Source: an uncultured Polaribacter sp.
GTDB lineage: Bacteria; Bacteroidota; Bacteroidia; Flavobacteriales; Flavobacteriaceae
Direction of reading: 5' to 3'
Length of the DNA stretch: 62,898 nt
Assembly: GCA_913047375.1 (NCBI GenBank)
Contig: CAJWTV010000006.1
Span: 1-62,898, forward strand
Shown in pieces: positions 17,317-27,317 of the stretch (its first letter is position 1; each line of letters begins with the position of its first letter). A program made the translations under genes and the position numbers. The notes under the pieces were generated by a model that made no database searches, had not been told where the DNA came from, and saw only the letters and a program-made list of their open reading frames with translations.

Positions 17317-17898
17317 ATGAAAAAAATTGTTGTTTTTTGTGGTTCAAGCTTGGGTTTTAATCCTATTTATAAAAAGGCTGCTATAAGTCTTGGGAATTAT
17401 TTTGCTAAAAACAAAATAGGCTTAGTTTATGGAGGGGGGAAAATTGGAATGATGGGGGTAATATCTTCTACAATTTTAAAACAAAATGGTGAAGTTATTG
17501 GTGTAATACCAAAATTATTAGAAAAAGAAGAAGTAATTCATACAGAAGTTGAAGAAATGATCGTGTGTAAAACTATGAGCGAACGTAAAGTAATTATGAG
17601 CAAACTAGTAGATGGATATATTACATTACCTGGAGGATTTGGGACTTTAGATGAACTTTTTGAAGTGTTGACTCTTGGACAATTACATATAGAACAAAAA
17701 CCTATTGGACTACTTAATATAAATGGTTTTTTTGACCCTATTTTAGTGCAGTTGGATAAAATGGTGAAAGAAGGATATTTAAAGGAAGAAAATAAGAATA
17801 TGCTATTAATTGGAAAGTCTATTAATGAATTAATGAACAAGATGGAAAATTACAAAGCTCCAAAAATTAATCATGTAATTCATAAAGTGGTATCATAG
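17317..17898 (+). CDS. LOG-family (TIGR00730) nucleoside-5'-monophosphate phosphoribohydrolase
   Basis: 193 residues with a Rossmann-like fold. The lysine decarboxylase-like motif PGGFGTLDE near residue 106 and GGGKIGMMG near residue 47 are diagnostic. LOG proteins hydrolyse cytokinin ribotides or plain nucleotides such as AMP to base plus ribose-5-phosphate; the exact substrate is not visible. Its stop is one base before the folP start, so the two are cotranscribed. Confidence 0.9.
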   Translation: MKKIVVFCGSSLGFNPIYKKAAISLGNYFAKNKIGLVYGGGKIGMMGVISSTILKQNGEVIGVIPKLLEKEEVIHTEVEEMIVCKTMSERKVIMSKLVDGYITLPGGFGTLDELFEVLTLGQLHIEQKPIGLLNINGFFDPILVQLDKMVKEGYLKEENKNMLLIGKSINELMNKMENYKAPKINHVIHKVVS

Positions 17899-17899
17899 A

Positions 17900-18721
17900 A
17901 TGACAATAAACTGTAAAGGAACTTTAATAGATTTATCATCTCCAAAAGTGATGGGTATTTTAAATATTACCCCAGATTCATTTTTTGACGGTGGTAAATA
18001 TAAAAATGACACTGATATCCTAGTTCATGTAAAAAAAATGCTAGTTGATGGAGCAACTTTTATTGATGTTGGTGCCTACTCTTCTAAACCTGGAGCTGTA
18101 AAAATTTCTGAAGATCAAGAAATAAAAAGAATACTTCCAGTTATTGATTTATTGATTAGAGAATTTCCCGATATCATTATTTCTGTAGACACTTTCAGAA
18201 GTAAAGTAGCTGAACTATCTATTAATGCTGGTGCAGCAATTATTAATGATATTTCTGGCGGAAATATGGATGAAAATATGTTTAAGACTGTAGCAAAACT
18301 TCAAGTTCCTTATATAATAATGCATATGTTAGGCACTCCACAAAACATGCAAAAAAACCCTATTTATAGTGATATTACTCATGAATTAATTTCTTTTTTT
18401 TCAGATAAAATTTTTAAACTACATCAATTAAAACTAAATGATATAATTATTGACGTTGGGTTTGGTTTCGGAAAAACTATTGATCATAATTTTGAATTAC
18501 TTAAAAATTTATCTCTTTTTAAAAACCTAGACACACCTGTTCTAGTTGGAATATCTCGTAAATCTATGCTATATAAAACCTTAGATATTTCTGCTCAGGA
18601 AGCTTTAAATGCAACTACATCTGCAAATACTATTGCACTTTTAAATGGAGCTAATATTTTAAGAGTTCACGACGTTAAAGAAGCTGTAGAGGCAATAAAA
18701 ATTGTAAATAAAACTTCTTGA
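17900..18721 (+). CDS. folP: Dihydropteroate synthase
   Basis: 273 residues. Condenses p-aminobenzoate with hydroxymethyl-dihydropterin diphosphate in folate synthesis. Signatures: MGILNITPDSFFDGG at residues 14-28, DVGAYSSKPGA near residue 55, NDISGG near residue 116, and DVGFGFGKT near residue 189. Cytoplasmic. Begins one base after the LOG gene stop and is followed, 97 bp on, by cdaA, the usual flavobacterial order. Confidence 0.97.
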   Translation: MTINCKGTLIDLSSPKVMGILNITPDSFFDGGKYKNDTDILVHVKKMLVDGATFIDVGAYSSKPGAVKISEDQEIKRILPVIDLLIREFPDIIISVDTFRSKVAELSINAGAAIINDISGGNMDENMFKTVAKLQVPYIIMHMLGTPQNMQKNPIYSDITHELISFFSDKIFKLHQLKLNDIIIDVGFGFGKTIDHNFELLKNLSLFKNLDTPVLVGISRKSMLYKTLDISAQEALNATTSANTIALLNGANILRVHDVKEAVEAIKIVNKTS

Positions 18722-18818
18722 TTAATAAAAAAACTATTTAATTATGAACAGTCTTTTTTGCTAATACCTATTGACGACAAAAATTTATTAGTATTTTAGC
18801 ATTAAACCAATTTAGAAT

Positions 18819-19595
18819 ATGTTCGATTTTATTGAGTTTTCTTTTTTAGATATTTTAGATATTTTATTAGTTGCAACACTTTTATATTATATCTATAAAC
18901 TATTGAAAGGGACTGTTGCCATAAATATTGTTATTGGTATTGCTTTAATTTTTCTCATTTGGCAAATTACATTGGCTTTAAGAATGGAAATGTTAAGTGG
19001 AATTTTAGGGTACCTACTATCGGGAGGAGTAATTGCTTTAATTATTGTTTTTCAACAAGAAATAAGAAAATTCTTACTGATGATTGGGACAACAAATTTC
19101 TCTACGAAGAAAAGTTTTTTAAAACAATTAAAGTTTTTAAAAACAGAAATAGTGTCTGAAATAGATACAGATATTTTAGTGAATACTAGTAAAAATTTAT
19201 CACTAACAAAAACCGGTGCTTTGATAGTGATTGAAAGAACCAATAGTTTAGATTTTTTAATTGACTCTGGGGATACTATGGATGCCTTAATTAATGAAGC
19301 TATCTTACAAAGTATATTTTATAAAAACAGCCCTCTTCACGACGGTGCAACAATTATTAGAGATAATTTTATAGTAGCTACAAGGGTAGTTTTACCTGTT
19401 TCCAATAGTGATAAAGTACCTGCAAGATTTGGTTTAAGACATCGAGCTGCTCTTGGTATTTCTGAAAAAACCGATGCAGTTTGTCTATTGGTCTCAGAAG
19501 AAACGGGGGAGGTTTCCTATATAAAAGATGGAGAATTTGAACTTTTTAAGGATTATTCTGAATTAAATGAAAAGCTTAAAAAAGATCTAACGTAA
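18819..19595 (+). CDS. cdaA: Membrane diadenylate cyclase CdaA
   Basis: 258 residues. Makes the second messenger c-di-AMP from two ATP. Three hydrophobic helices occupy about residues 10-75, then the DAC domain with SPLHDGATII near residue 172 and RFGLRHRAAL near residue 207 (the DGA and RHR motifs). No cdaR/ybbR or glmM partner gene follows, unlike the Firmicute operon; the next gene is on the other strand. Fits the folP-linked CdaA of Bacteroidota. Confidence 0.95.
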   Translation: MFDFIEFSFLDILDILLVATLLYYIYKLLKGTVAINIVIGIALIFLIWQITLALRMEMLSGILGYLLSGGVIALIIVFQQEIRKFLLMIGTTNFSTKKSFLKQLKFLKTEIVSEIDTDILVNTSKNLSLTKTGALIVIERTNSLDFLIDSGDTMDALINEAILQSIFYKNSPLHDGATIIRDNFIVATRVVLPVSNSDKVPARFGLRHRAALGISEKTDAVCLLVSEETGEVSYIKDGEFELFKDYSELNEKLKKDLT

Positions 19596-19611
19596 GAAAT
19601 ATTATACCTAT

Positions 19612-21375
19612 TTAATTAATCTCCAAAGCAAACTGCTTATCATAAAGATTTTTATAGAATCCTTTTTCTTTCATTAATAGTTCTTGATGGGTTCCCTTCT
19701 CTACAATAAGACCTTTATCCATAACGATAATTTTGTCCGCTTGTTTAATAGTTGCTAGTCTATGAGCTATTACAATTGAAGTTCTATCTTTAGTAATAGT
19801 TTCTGTAGCATATTGAATCATTTGTTCTGAATGTGAATCTACAGAAGACGTTGCTTCATCTAGGATTAGAACACTTGGTTTACTAACATATGCGCGTAAG
19901 AAAGCTATTAACTGTCTTTGACCCGAAGATAACATACCACCTCTCTCTTTTACATTGAATAAATAATCACCCGGTAATGTCATAATAAAATCATGTATTC
20001 CAATTTGCTTAGCAGCTACAATAACTTCCTCTAAAGAGATTTTTTCGTCTTTTAAAGTAATATTATTTAAAATTGAATCTGAAAACAAAAAAACATCCTG
20101 TAATACAATGGCTACTTGTTTTCTCAAAGATTCAATATCATATTGATCTACAGGAATATCATCAATATGAATTTTTCCGCTATCAATTTCGTAAAAACGA
20201 TTAATTAAATTAATAATAGTAGATTTTCCTGCTCCTGTGGCACCAACAATTGCAACAGTATTTCCTTTTTTCACCTCTAAAGAAATTCCTTTTAAAACTT
20301 CTTCACCTTTAATATAACTAAATTTAACATCAGTAAATTTGATGTTTCCATTTAAGTCTTTTGCTTTTATTATTCCTTGTTTCACAATACTACTATCGGT
20401 ATCTAACACTTTAAAAACTCTTTCACCACATACAATTCCCATTTGTAACTGATTAAACTTATCAGCGATCTGTCTTAAGGGTTGAAATAACATTTGTGCA
20501 TACATTATAAAAGCAAAAATTTCTGAGACGCTTGCAATTGATTGATTTACTACTTGCAGACCACCAAACCAAACAAGTAACCCGATAGCAATAGATGACA
20601 AAATTTCTGCAATTGGAAAGAAAATTGAGTAATACCAAATTGTTTTTATATAAGCCTTTTTATGTTTATTATTTATTTCTTTAAAATTATCATATTCAAT
20701 ATCTTCTCTATTAAAAAGCTGTACAATTTTCATGCCTGTTACACGCTCCTGAACAAAACTATTTAAGTTAGCTACTTGATTTCTTACTTCTTGAAAAGTT
20801 GCTTTTATAGCAATTTGGAATCTTTTTGTTGCATAAATTAATATTGGTAATACTGCCAGAGTTATTAAAGCTAACTGCCAATTTATAAACAAGATAATTA
20901 CAGTTACTACTAACATTTTTAGTATATCACTAGCAATCATAAAAACTCCTTGTGTAAAAAAAGCGGAAATAGTTTCAATATCAGAAACTACTCTAGTCAC
21001 TAATTTACCAACAGAATTCTTGTCGAAATAAGTCATCTTAAACTGTAAAATATGTCTAAAAACTTTCGCTCTGATATCTCTTATAATATGCTGACCTACC
21101 CAATTTGAAAAATAAATAAAAGTAAATTGTAAAATCACCTCTGTTAATAAAATAACCAACATTAATAAAATAAAATATAATAAGGATTCATTATCCTTTG
21201 GAATTATAGCTTGATCTATAGTAAGTTTTAAAACATAGGGCCTAGCAGCAGAGAACAGAGCCAATAAAATAGTAGATGAGGCAGCAACAGAAAAATATAA
21301 TTTATATTTTTTTGCAAAACCCATAAGTCTTGAAAATATCTTTACATCAAAAGCATTTCCTGTTTTGTTTTCCAA
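19612..21375 (-). CDS. ABC exporter half-transporter (MsbA/ABCB type)
   Basis: 587 residues: a six-helix membrane domain (about 1-320) fused to an ATPase with Walker A GATGAGKST (near 380), signature LSSGQRQ (near 486), Walker B VLILDEATSS and the H-loop IVIAHRLAT. Works as a homodimer or with a partner. Substrate unknown; lipid-like or drug-like. Only 3 bp follow the truA gene before it starts, so it is cotranscribed with truA. Confidence 0.93.
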   Translation of the reverse strand: MENKTGNAFDVKIFSRLMGFAKKYKLYFSVAASSTILLALFSAARPYVLKLTIDQAIIPKDNESLLYFILLMLVILLTEVILQFTFIYFSNWVGQHIIRDIRAKVFRHILQFKMTYFDKNSVGKLVTRVVSDIETISAFFTQGVFMIASDILKMLVVTVIILFINWQLALITLAVLPILIYATKRFQIAIKATFQEVRNQVANLNSFVQERVTGMKIVQLFNREDIEYDNFKEINNKHKKAYIKTIWYYSIFFPIAEILSSIAIGLLVWFGGLQVVNQSIASVSEIFAFIMYAQMLFQPLRQIADKFNQLQMGIVCGERVFKVLDTDSSIVKQGIIKAKDLNGNIKFTDVKFSYIKGEEVLKGISLEVKKGNTVAIVGATGAGKSTIINLINRFYEIDSGKIHIDDIPVDQYDIESLRKQVAIVLQDVFLFSDSILNNITLKDEKISLEEVIVAAKQIGIHDFIMTLPGDYLFNVKERGGMLSSGQRQLIAFLRAYVSKPSVLILDEATSSVDSHSEQMIQYATETITKDRTSIVIAHRLATIKQADKIIVMDKGLIVEKGTHQELLMKEKGFYKNLYDKQFALEIN

Positions 21376-21378
21376 AAT

Positions 21379-22104
21379 TTAATATTTTATCTCTGTTAAA
21401 AATAAGCCTTTTGCCGGAACTGATAAGCCAGCTTTACTTCTATTTTTACTTTCTATAATATCTTTAAAATCTTTAACTGTTTTTTTACCAGAGCCAACTT
21501 CTATAAGAGTTCCCACGATAGCTCGTACCATATTCCTTAGGAATCTGTTAGATGAAATATAAAAAGTTAATTCATTCTTATTTTGAATCCAAACGGCTTT
21601 TGTTATATCACAATTAAATGTATAAACTTCAGTTTTCACTTTAGAAAAAGACTCAAAATCTGTGTAGTCTAATAATAACTTTGCAGCTTGATTCATTAAA
21701 CTAATGTCAAAATTTTGTGAATGAATTTGCCATGAAAAATCTAATAAAAATGGATTTCTTCCTAAAAAAATCTTGTACTCATAGCTTCTACTTAACGCAT
21801 CAAATCTTGAATGTTTTTCATCATCAACTAAAAATATTTTATCAACAACTATATCTTTAGGTAGGATAGAATTCAACTTAAAAGTAGAGTTGCTAATTAA
21901 TTTTTCGTGAATATCGAAATGAGCAAACATTTGGGTCGCATGAACACCACTGTCAGTCCTTCCAGCACCAACAACACTTATCTCTTTTTGTAGCATAATA
22001 CTCAAGGCATTATTAACAATTTGTTGAACAGAAGTAGCATCTGGTTGAATTTGCCAACCATGGTAATTTGTTCCTTTATAAGAAAGCTCTATAAAATATC
22101 TCAA
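21379..22104 (-). CDS. truA: tRNA pseudouridine38-40 synthase TruA
   Basis: 241 residues. Converts uridines 38-40 of the tRNA anticodon arm to pseudouridine. Catalytic Asp lies in GAGRTDSGVHA near residue 52. Other family motifs are YKGTNYHGWQIQ at residues 9-20 and RFLRNMVRAIVGTLIEVG near residue 190. Cytoplasmic. Divergent from the metallophosphoesterase gene. Confidence 0.97.
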   Translation of the reverse strand: MRYFIELSYKGTNYHGWQIQPDATSVQQIVNNALSIMLQKEISVVGAGRTDSGVHATQMFAHFDIHEKLISNSTFKLNSILPKDIVVDKIFLVDDEKHSRFDALSRSYEYKIFLGRNPFLLDFSWQIHSQNFDISLMNQAAKLLLDYTDFESFSKVKTEVYTFNCDITKAVWIQNKNELTFYISSNRFLRNMVRAIVGTLIEVGSGKKTVKDFKDIIESKNRSKAGLSVPAKGLFLTEIKY

Positions 22105-22156
22105 TAATTATCTTTTTTTGAAGATGTCAAAATTACGAAATTTATTTTGTTTTTGT

Positions 22157-22164
22157 TATTTTTG
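22157..22164 (+). promoter_or_regulatory. Predicted -7 element 5 bp ahead of a GTG start
   Basis: TATTTTTG matches the Bacteroidota TAnnTTTG. It lies so close to the GTG at 22169 that transcription would begin at or beside the start codon, giving a leaderless message. No good -33 box is visible, and such 8-mers are common by chance in AT-rich DNA. Confidence 0.4.
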
Positions 22165-22168
22165 CTAA

Positions 22169-22666
22169 GTGAAGAAAATCTTATTACTCTCTGATACGCA
22201 TAGTTATATTGATGCTCAAATTATAAAATTTGTAAAGCAATGTGATGAGGTATGGCACGCTGGAGATATTGGTAACTTAGATGTTACTGATACGATAAAG
22301 AAAATAAAACCTTTACGAGCTGTTTATGGAAATATTGATGATAAAGATGCACGATCTGAATTCCCGTTAGATAATAAATTCACATTAGAAGGTGTAGATG
22401 TTTGGATAACTCATATTGGAGGGTATCCAAATAAATATAATCAACGAATTAGAGAAGAAATAAAAATAAATTCTCCAAAAATATTTATAGCTGGACATTC
22501 ACATATTTTAAAAATACAGTATGATAAAAAATTGGAGTTGCTTCACTTAAATCCAGGAGCAGCAGGTAATTATGGATTTCATAAAATAAGAACAATGCTA
22601 CGTTTTAAAATAGATAATGGAGAAATTAAAGATATGGAGATTATAGAATTAGCAATTCGTAATTAA
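22169..22666 (+). CDS. Metallophosphoesterase, YfcE/MJ0936 type
   Basis: 165-residue calcineurin-like phosphodiesterase. Metal-binding motifs in order: LLLSDTHS at residues 4-11, HAGDIGN near residue 30, YGNIDDKD near residue 53, THIGG near residue 82, and GHSH near residue 111. The GTG start is fixed because the first beta strand (MKKILLLSDTH) begins right there. Substrate unknown (small phosphodiesters). A strong terminator follows. Confidence 0.93.
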   Translation: MKKILLLSDTHSYIDAQIIKFVKQCDEVWHAGDIGNLDVTDTIKKIKPLRAVYGNIDDKDARSEFPLDNKFTLEGVDVWITHIGGYPNKYNQRIREEIKINSPKIFIAGHSHILKIQYDKKLELLHLNPGAAGNYGFHKIRTMLRFKIDNGEIKDMEIIELAIRN

Positions 22667-22683
22667 ACTTATATTAATTAAAT

Positions 22684-22715
22684 AAAAAAACCGAAGATCG
22701 CTCTTCGGTTTTTTT
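22684..22715. terminator. Bidirectional intrinsic terminator
   Basis: aaccgaaga/tcttcggtt stem with a TCGC loop, flanked by an A run on the left and a T run on the right. It serves the metallophosphoesterase gene and, on the other strand, the DUF4293 gene. Confidence 0.92.
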
Positions 22716-22741
22716 GTCGCACTTATATACAAATTATAGTT

Positions 22742-23173
22742 TTATCGTAATCTATCAGCAGATTTTACGAGATCTTCATCCTTTTTAATAGCTTTATTTG
22801 CCAAAACAATAAGCAATATTGCTAAAATTGGTAAAAACATCCCAATACCTTTCTCCGAAATTTTCATTTCTCCAGGTAAATTTAGAGACACATATATCAA
22901 TAATCCTAATAATAAAAGGTTTATCAAAATTGAAATTCTTCCAACTACAAACTGTAACTGTCTATTTTTATATAAAAAAATAGCTGTAAAAGTTAAAATA
23001 GCTGAAAGTAAAAATAGTAAAGTAATTCCTTTTAGCAAAAAAGAATCTTCATTAAATAAATCAAACACAAAAAATTTATTTTCATTTATACTCCATAATT
23101 TAAATACAAAAATAAGACCAAATGAAACGAAAGTGGCTATTAGCAAATAAATGGATTGAACTCTTTGTATCAT
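22742..23173 (-). CDS. DUF4293 membrane protein
   Basis: 143 residues with four predicted transmembrane helices. Begins MIQRVQSIYLLIATFVS and contains the LWSINENKFFVFD loop, the recognisable pattern of the Bacteroidota-specific DUF4293 family, which is of unknown function. It is commonly found next to rho, as here (divergent, 191 bp apart). Confidence 0.9.
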   Translation of the reverse strand: MIQRVQSIYLLIATFVSFGLIFVFKLWSINENKFFVFDLFNEDSFLLKGITLLFLLSAILTFTAIFLYKNRQLQFVVGRISILINLLLLGLLIYVSLNLPGEMKISEKGIGMFLPILAILLIVLANKAIKKDEDLVKSADRLR

Positions 23174-23244
23174 ATTTACAATTAATTAAACAAAAGTATC
23201 GTTTTCTTTTTTATAAAGAAAGTCTTAAACTCAGAAAAAAAACA

Positions 23245-23252
23245 TATATTTG
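23245..23252 (+). promoter_or_regulatory. Predicted -7 element for rho
   Basis: TATATTTG matches TAnnTTTG and would give a leader of about 108 nt before the rho ATG, long enough for autoregulation of rho. No convincing -33 box. Confidence 0.4.
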
Positions 23253-23275
23253 TGTATCAAACGTACAAATCATTG

Positions 23276-23295
23276 TTGTATAGTACTATATACAA
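23276..23295. repeat. Inverted repeat in the rho leader
   Basis: ttgtata (23276-23282) and tatacaa (23289-23295) around a 6-nt loop. It lies inside the predicted rho leader, downstream of the likely transcription start. It has no T tract, so it is not a simple terminator; an RNA stem or protein site is possible. Confidence 0.45.
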
Positions 23296-23364
23296 TATTT
23301 CAAAAACAAAAAAATCTTTCCTATTTTCTAATAAGAAATCATAACTTAACATAACACATATATA

Positions 23365-25044
23365 ATGTTCGAAATATCTGAACTAAAAGCTAAGACTCTT
23401 GCAGACTTGCAAGTAATTGCTAAATCAATTGGCCTTTCTAAAACTAGTCAATTAAAAAAATTAGATTTAGTCTATCAAATTTTAGATACCCAGGCATCAA
23501 GTCCTAAAGAGATTGTTGCATCTGTTGGCTCTAATAATGATAACCATAAAAATTCTAAGCCCAAAAGGAAAAGGGTATCTATTGTACCTGAAAGAAAACC
23601 AAGACAGTTAGAGTCAAAAAAAATTGAGGAAGTTGTTCCCCAGACCGAAAAGGTTGAAAGGACTGAAACAACTATATCTAAAGAGATTAAAGAAGAAAAA
23701 GAATTAATAATTTCAAATCAGGAGCCATTAATTAAAAATCAAAATCCTGTACAACAGAAAAAACCTATTCTTCAGAAAAAACCTATTCAACCCAGAAACG
23801 ATAATAGTCAAAAAACTAATTCGCAACAAAATAATAAAAATAAACCTAAAGAAAACAATAGAGATAAAAGTACTACTGTTAGTAAAGGAAATAGATCTAA
23901 CAATAGATATAAAGATCCAGATTTTGAATTTGATGGTATTATAGAAAGTGAAGGAGTACTTGAGATGATGCCGGATGGGTATGGATTTCTTCGCTCTTCT
24001 GATTATAACTACTTATCATCACCTGATGATATTTATGTGTCTCAATCACAAATTAAATTATTTGGATTAAAAACCGGAGATACCGTTAGAGGTAATGTTC
24101 GCCCTCCAAAAGAAGGTGAAAAATATTTTCCTTTAATCAGAGTTTCAAAAATAAATGGATTAAATCCTAACATTGTAAGAGACAGAGTCTCTTTCGAACA
24201 TTTAACTCCACTTTTTCCTGAGGAAAAATTTAACTTAGCTGAAAAGGGAAGTTCTTTATCTACAAGAATTATCGATATTTTTTCTCCAATTGGAAAAGGA
24301 CAACGTGGGATGATTGTAGCTCAACCAAAGACTGGAAAAACTATGTTACTAAAGGATGTAGCAAATGCTATAGCAATGAATCATCCAGAAGTTTATCAAA
24401 TTGTTCTTTTAATTGACGAACGTCCAGAAGAAGTTACTGATATGCAGCGTAGTGTTCGCGGAGAAGTAGTTGCTTCAACATTTGATGAACCAGCAGATAA
24501 ACACGTGAAAGTTGCTAATATCGTCTTAGAAAAGGCGAAACGTTTGGTGGAATGTGGACATGATGTCGTTATTTTATTAGATTCTATTACACGTTTAGCC
24601 AGAGCTTACAATACAGTTGCTCCTGCATCCGGAAAAATACTTTCTGGGGGTATCGATGCAAATGCATTACATAAACCAAAACGTTTTTTTGGAGCGGCTA
24701 GAAATATTGAAAATGGAGGTTCTTTAACAATCATAGCTACCGCACTAACAGAAACAGGTTCTAAGATGGACGAAGTTATCTTCGAAGAATTTAAGGGTAC
24801 TGGTAATATGGAATTACAATTAGATAGAAATATTTCTAATAGAAGAATTTATCCTGCTATCGATTTAATAAAATCATCTACTAGAAGAGACGATTTATTA
24901 TTAGATGCTAAAACTGTTCAGAGAATGTGGGTTTTAAGAAAGTACCTCGCAGATATGAATCCAGTAGAAGCTATGGAATTTATTAATGAAAGAATTAAAT
25001 TCTCTAAAAACAATGATGAGTTTTTAATATCGATGAATGGTTAA
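23365..25044 (+). CDS. rho: Transcription termination factor Rho
   Basis: 559 residues, longer than E. coli Rho (419) because of a low-complexity Lys/Asn/Gln-rich insertion at about residues 50-190, a Bacteroidota feature. The N-terminal Rho_N helical domain (about 1-45) is followed by the insertion, the RNA-binding cold-shock fold ([20 protein letters not shown], about 196-215) and the ATPase with Walker [11 protein letters not shown] near residue 317 and [15 protein letters not shown] near residue 351. Hexameric RNA helicase that stops transcription. The DUF4293 gene lies upstream and a strong terminator follows. Confidence 0.98.
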   Translation: MFEISELKAKTLADLQVIAKSIGLSKTSQLKKLDLVYQILDTQASSPKEIVASVGSNNDNHKNSKPKRKRVSIVPERKPRQLESKKIEEVVPQTEKVERTETTISKEIKEEKELIISNQEPLIKNQNPVQQKKPILQKKPIQPRNDNSQKTNSQQNNKNKPKENNRDKSTTVSKGNRSNNRYKDPDFEFDGIIESEGVLEMMPDGYGFLRSSDYNYLSSPDDIYVSQSQIKLFGLKTGDTVRGNVRPPKEGEKYFPLIRVSKINGLNPNIVRDRVSFEHLTPLFPEEKFNLAEKGSSLSTRIIDIFSPIGKGQRGMIVAQPKTGKTMLLKDVANAIAMNHPEVYQIVLLIDERPEEVTDMQRSVRGEVVASTFDEPADKHVKVANIVLEKAKRLVECGHDVVILLDSITRLARAYNTVAPASGKILSGGIDANALHKPKRFFGAARNIENGGSLTIIATALTETGSKMDEVIFEEFKGTGNMELQLDRNISNRRIYPAIDLIKSSTRRDDLLLDAKTVQRMWVLRKYLADMNPVEAMEFINERIKFSKNNDEFLISMNG

Positions 25045-25061
25045 ACTCATTAATTTAATAT

Positions 25062-25093
25062 AAAAAACCCGATCAGACTGATCGGGTTTTTTT
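25062..25093. terminator. Bidirectional intrinsic terminator after rho
   Basis: Near-perfect palindrome centred on aacccgatcag a ctgatcgggtt, with A and T runs on either side. Works for rho on the plus strand and the ppiD-like gene on the minus strand. Confidence 0.93.
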
Positions 25094-25113
25094 ATATTTA
25101 AAAAGTATTTTTA

Positions 25114-27201
25114 CTAGTTTAAACCGTACATAGAACCTCTATTATCGGTAATGTCTGTTGCTTGCTTAAGAGCTTCATACATCTTAAACGTTTGTCTCTT
25201 TCTTGTATCAGCAATTCTTTTTCTCTCAGAGTCATAATTTGGTAAGGCTGTGGGTAATTCCTTATTAGAGATAACGAAAGCATAAACACCCTTAGCTCCT
25301 TCAACTTTACTGTATAACCTGTTTAATTCAGCATACAACATAGCCCCAACAATTTTTGGCTCTGCACCTACTCCAGACAAAGTCGGATTTTGTAAACTAA
25401 CGCTGTTTACTGATTTTACGCTTAATTTATTTTCTTTAGCAATTTCAGCTAAAGAAGTTCCATTAATTTTTTGTGAAATTAGTTTTGCTTTCTTTTTATT
25501 TAGTAAAATTGGTCTTACACTACCAGCAACTTTAGTTGCAGTAGCTAAACCTTTTTTTGTTTTTGAACTTAAAAACACAACTACATGTCCGTTTTCTGTA
25601 TCAAAACGTTTAAAATCTCCAACTTTAATATCTCCAAAAGACCAAGTAACAATTTGTCTTTCTTTTCCAAGACCTGGTACATTTTCATCTAAAACTTTAA
25701 TACCAATTGCCGGTCTAGTTGAGTAATCATTAGCTTTTGAAACTTCGTTAAACTTTCTTTCTTTTGAAACTTCTAATGCAAATTTTTCAGCTTTTTCAAA
25801 TACTGCATTTTCTGTAGCAACGGATGGAACAATTTTTTTTCCAATAACCGCTAACTTCATTGCAATTTGATTATTTCTTTGCTTATCAATCTTAATAATA
25901 TGAAACCCATAAGGAGTTTTTACTATATCTATAGATCCTACTCTTTTTGTAAATGTAAAGTCTCTAAAAGCAGGAGTCATTCTTGCATAATTAAAGAATC
26001 CTAGATCTCCTCCTTTTGCTGAATTTGACTTATCTGAAGAAAAATCGTTTGCTAAACTTTTAAATTTTCTTTTATTTCTTTTTAAAACAGATAAGATACT
26101 ATCTGCTAATACTTTAGCCTCTTCCTCCGTTCTTGTTATATCTTTTGTAACTCTTTGAGCTCCAATGAAAGGAATTAAAATATGGCTTGCTTTTACAGAG
26201 TCTGGCATTTTCGTAATTTCTGTAATTTTTGTCATTTTAAAGAATCCACTTTCTTTATATGGACCAAAAACATCTCCTTTTTTTCCATTAAACAATAAAT
26301 CTGCAACTTCTACTGGAACCTGATTTTTGAATTTAAAGGTTGTATCAAGATTTAAATCTGAATCATTATCTGCTAAAAAATTAACATTATTTTTTGCTTC
26401 TCTAAAAGCATCTGATAAACTAGCAAGATCATTCTTTATTGAAGATTCATCCTTTGGTGTTGCTTTTGCATCAAACTTGACATATAATAAATCTCTAGAC
26501 TCTTCTACCTGAAAGTCTTTTTCATGTGTCGAAATATATGATTCAATTTCTCTTCTTGTAATTTTAACTAAACTATCTGAAATAGAGCTGTAAGGTAAAT
26601 ACACAAACTGTGCATTAATTTTAGTGTTATTATTAAAGTAATTATTTTCTCCCTCTTTCAAAGAAGCTCCTAGACCAGAAACTACTAAATTATTATAAGT
26701 ATTTCTTTCTGAATTGTCTTTAATTTGCTTCATGTAATTATTCCACGCGCTTGACAATTGTTCATTATTAATTTCTATATCTTTTAAAAATTGTTTTAAT
26801 CTTAATTCATCAAATAAACCTGCTTCATTCTGAAATTGAGGGTTATCTTTTACCGATGGAGAGTTTTTAAGTTCAGCCCAAACATCATTTTCTCCTAAAA
26901 CAATTCCTGCTTTATCAAGCTGAGCTTGATATATTTTTTTTCTAACAATATTATCCCAAACAGTCTTTGTTGCTTGCATGTCAGACATTCTGCTACCTGT
27001 CTGAGATTTATACTCTTCTATTGCACTTGCAAATTCTTGTTTAGAAATTATATCACCATCTACTTCTCCTATTTCATTTACTTTAGTAGAATTGAAGAAG
27101 TCTCCCAATGTAGAAGGATCGAGAACAAAAGCAAAAAGTGCTAGACCAATTATAATGATTAAGAACATTGAACGTTCTCTAATTTTTGATAAAACTGCCA
27201 T
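25114..27201 (-). CDS. PpiD-like periplasmic peptidyl-prolyl isomerase/chaperone
   Basis: 695-residue membrane-anchored foldase. A single N-terminal transmembrane anchor (FLIIIIGLALFAFVLD, residues 13-28) is followed by a SurA_N-like chaperone domain to about 300, a parvulin (PPIC) domain at about 340-450 (KASHILIPFIG, GGDLGFFNYARM, YGFHIIKID) and a C-terminal helical region. Assists outer-membrane protein folding in the periplasm. Last gene of the minus-strand envelope run, 116 bp after the CNNM gene. Confidence 0.92.
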   Translation of the reverse strand: MAVLSKIRERSMFLIIIIGLALFAFVLDPSTLGDFFNSTKVNEIGEVDGDIISKQEFASAIEEYKSQTGSRMSDMQATKTVWDNIVRKKIYQAQLDKAGIVLGENDVWAELKNSPSVKDNPQFQNEAGLFDELRLKQFLKDIEINNEQLSSAWNNYMKQIKDNSERNTYNNLVVSGLGASLKEGENNYFNNNTKINAQFVYLPYSSISDSLVKITRREIESYISTHEKDFQVEESRDLLYVKFDAKATPKDESSIKNDLASLSDAFREAKNNVNFLADNDSDLNLDTTFKFKNQVPVEVADLLFNGKKGDVFGPYKESGFFKMTKITEITKMPDSVKASHILIPFIGAQRVTKDITRTEEEAKVLADSILSVLKRNKRKFKSLANDFSSDKSNSAKGGDLGFFNYARMTPAFRDFTFTKRVGSIDIVKTPYGFHIIKIDKQRNNQIAMKLAVIGKKIVPSVATENAVFEKAEKFALEVSKERKFNEVSKANDYSTRPAIGIKVLDENVPGLGKERQIVTWSFGDIKVGDFKRFDTENGHVVVFLSSKTKKGLATATKVAGSVRPILLNKKKAKLISQKINGTSLAEIAKENKLSVKSVNSVSLQNPTLSGVGAEPKIVGAMLYAELNRLYSKVEGAKGVYAFVISNKELPTALPNYDSERKRIADTRKRQTFKMYEALKQATDITDNRGSMYGLN

Positions 27202-27317
27202 AAGTAATTTATTTAATTTTCAGTAGGCGAATATACAATTTGGCTTTTAATATTGCAACCCAAACGATACTTATTAATATCTATTGAGTGAATATATAGA
27301 GCTAAATTAATTAAGTT

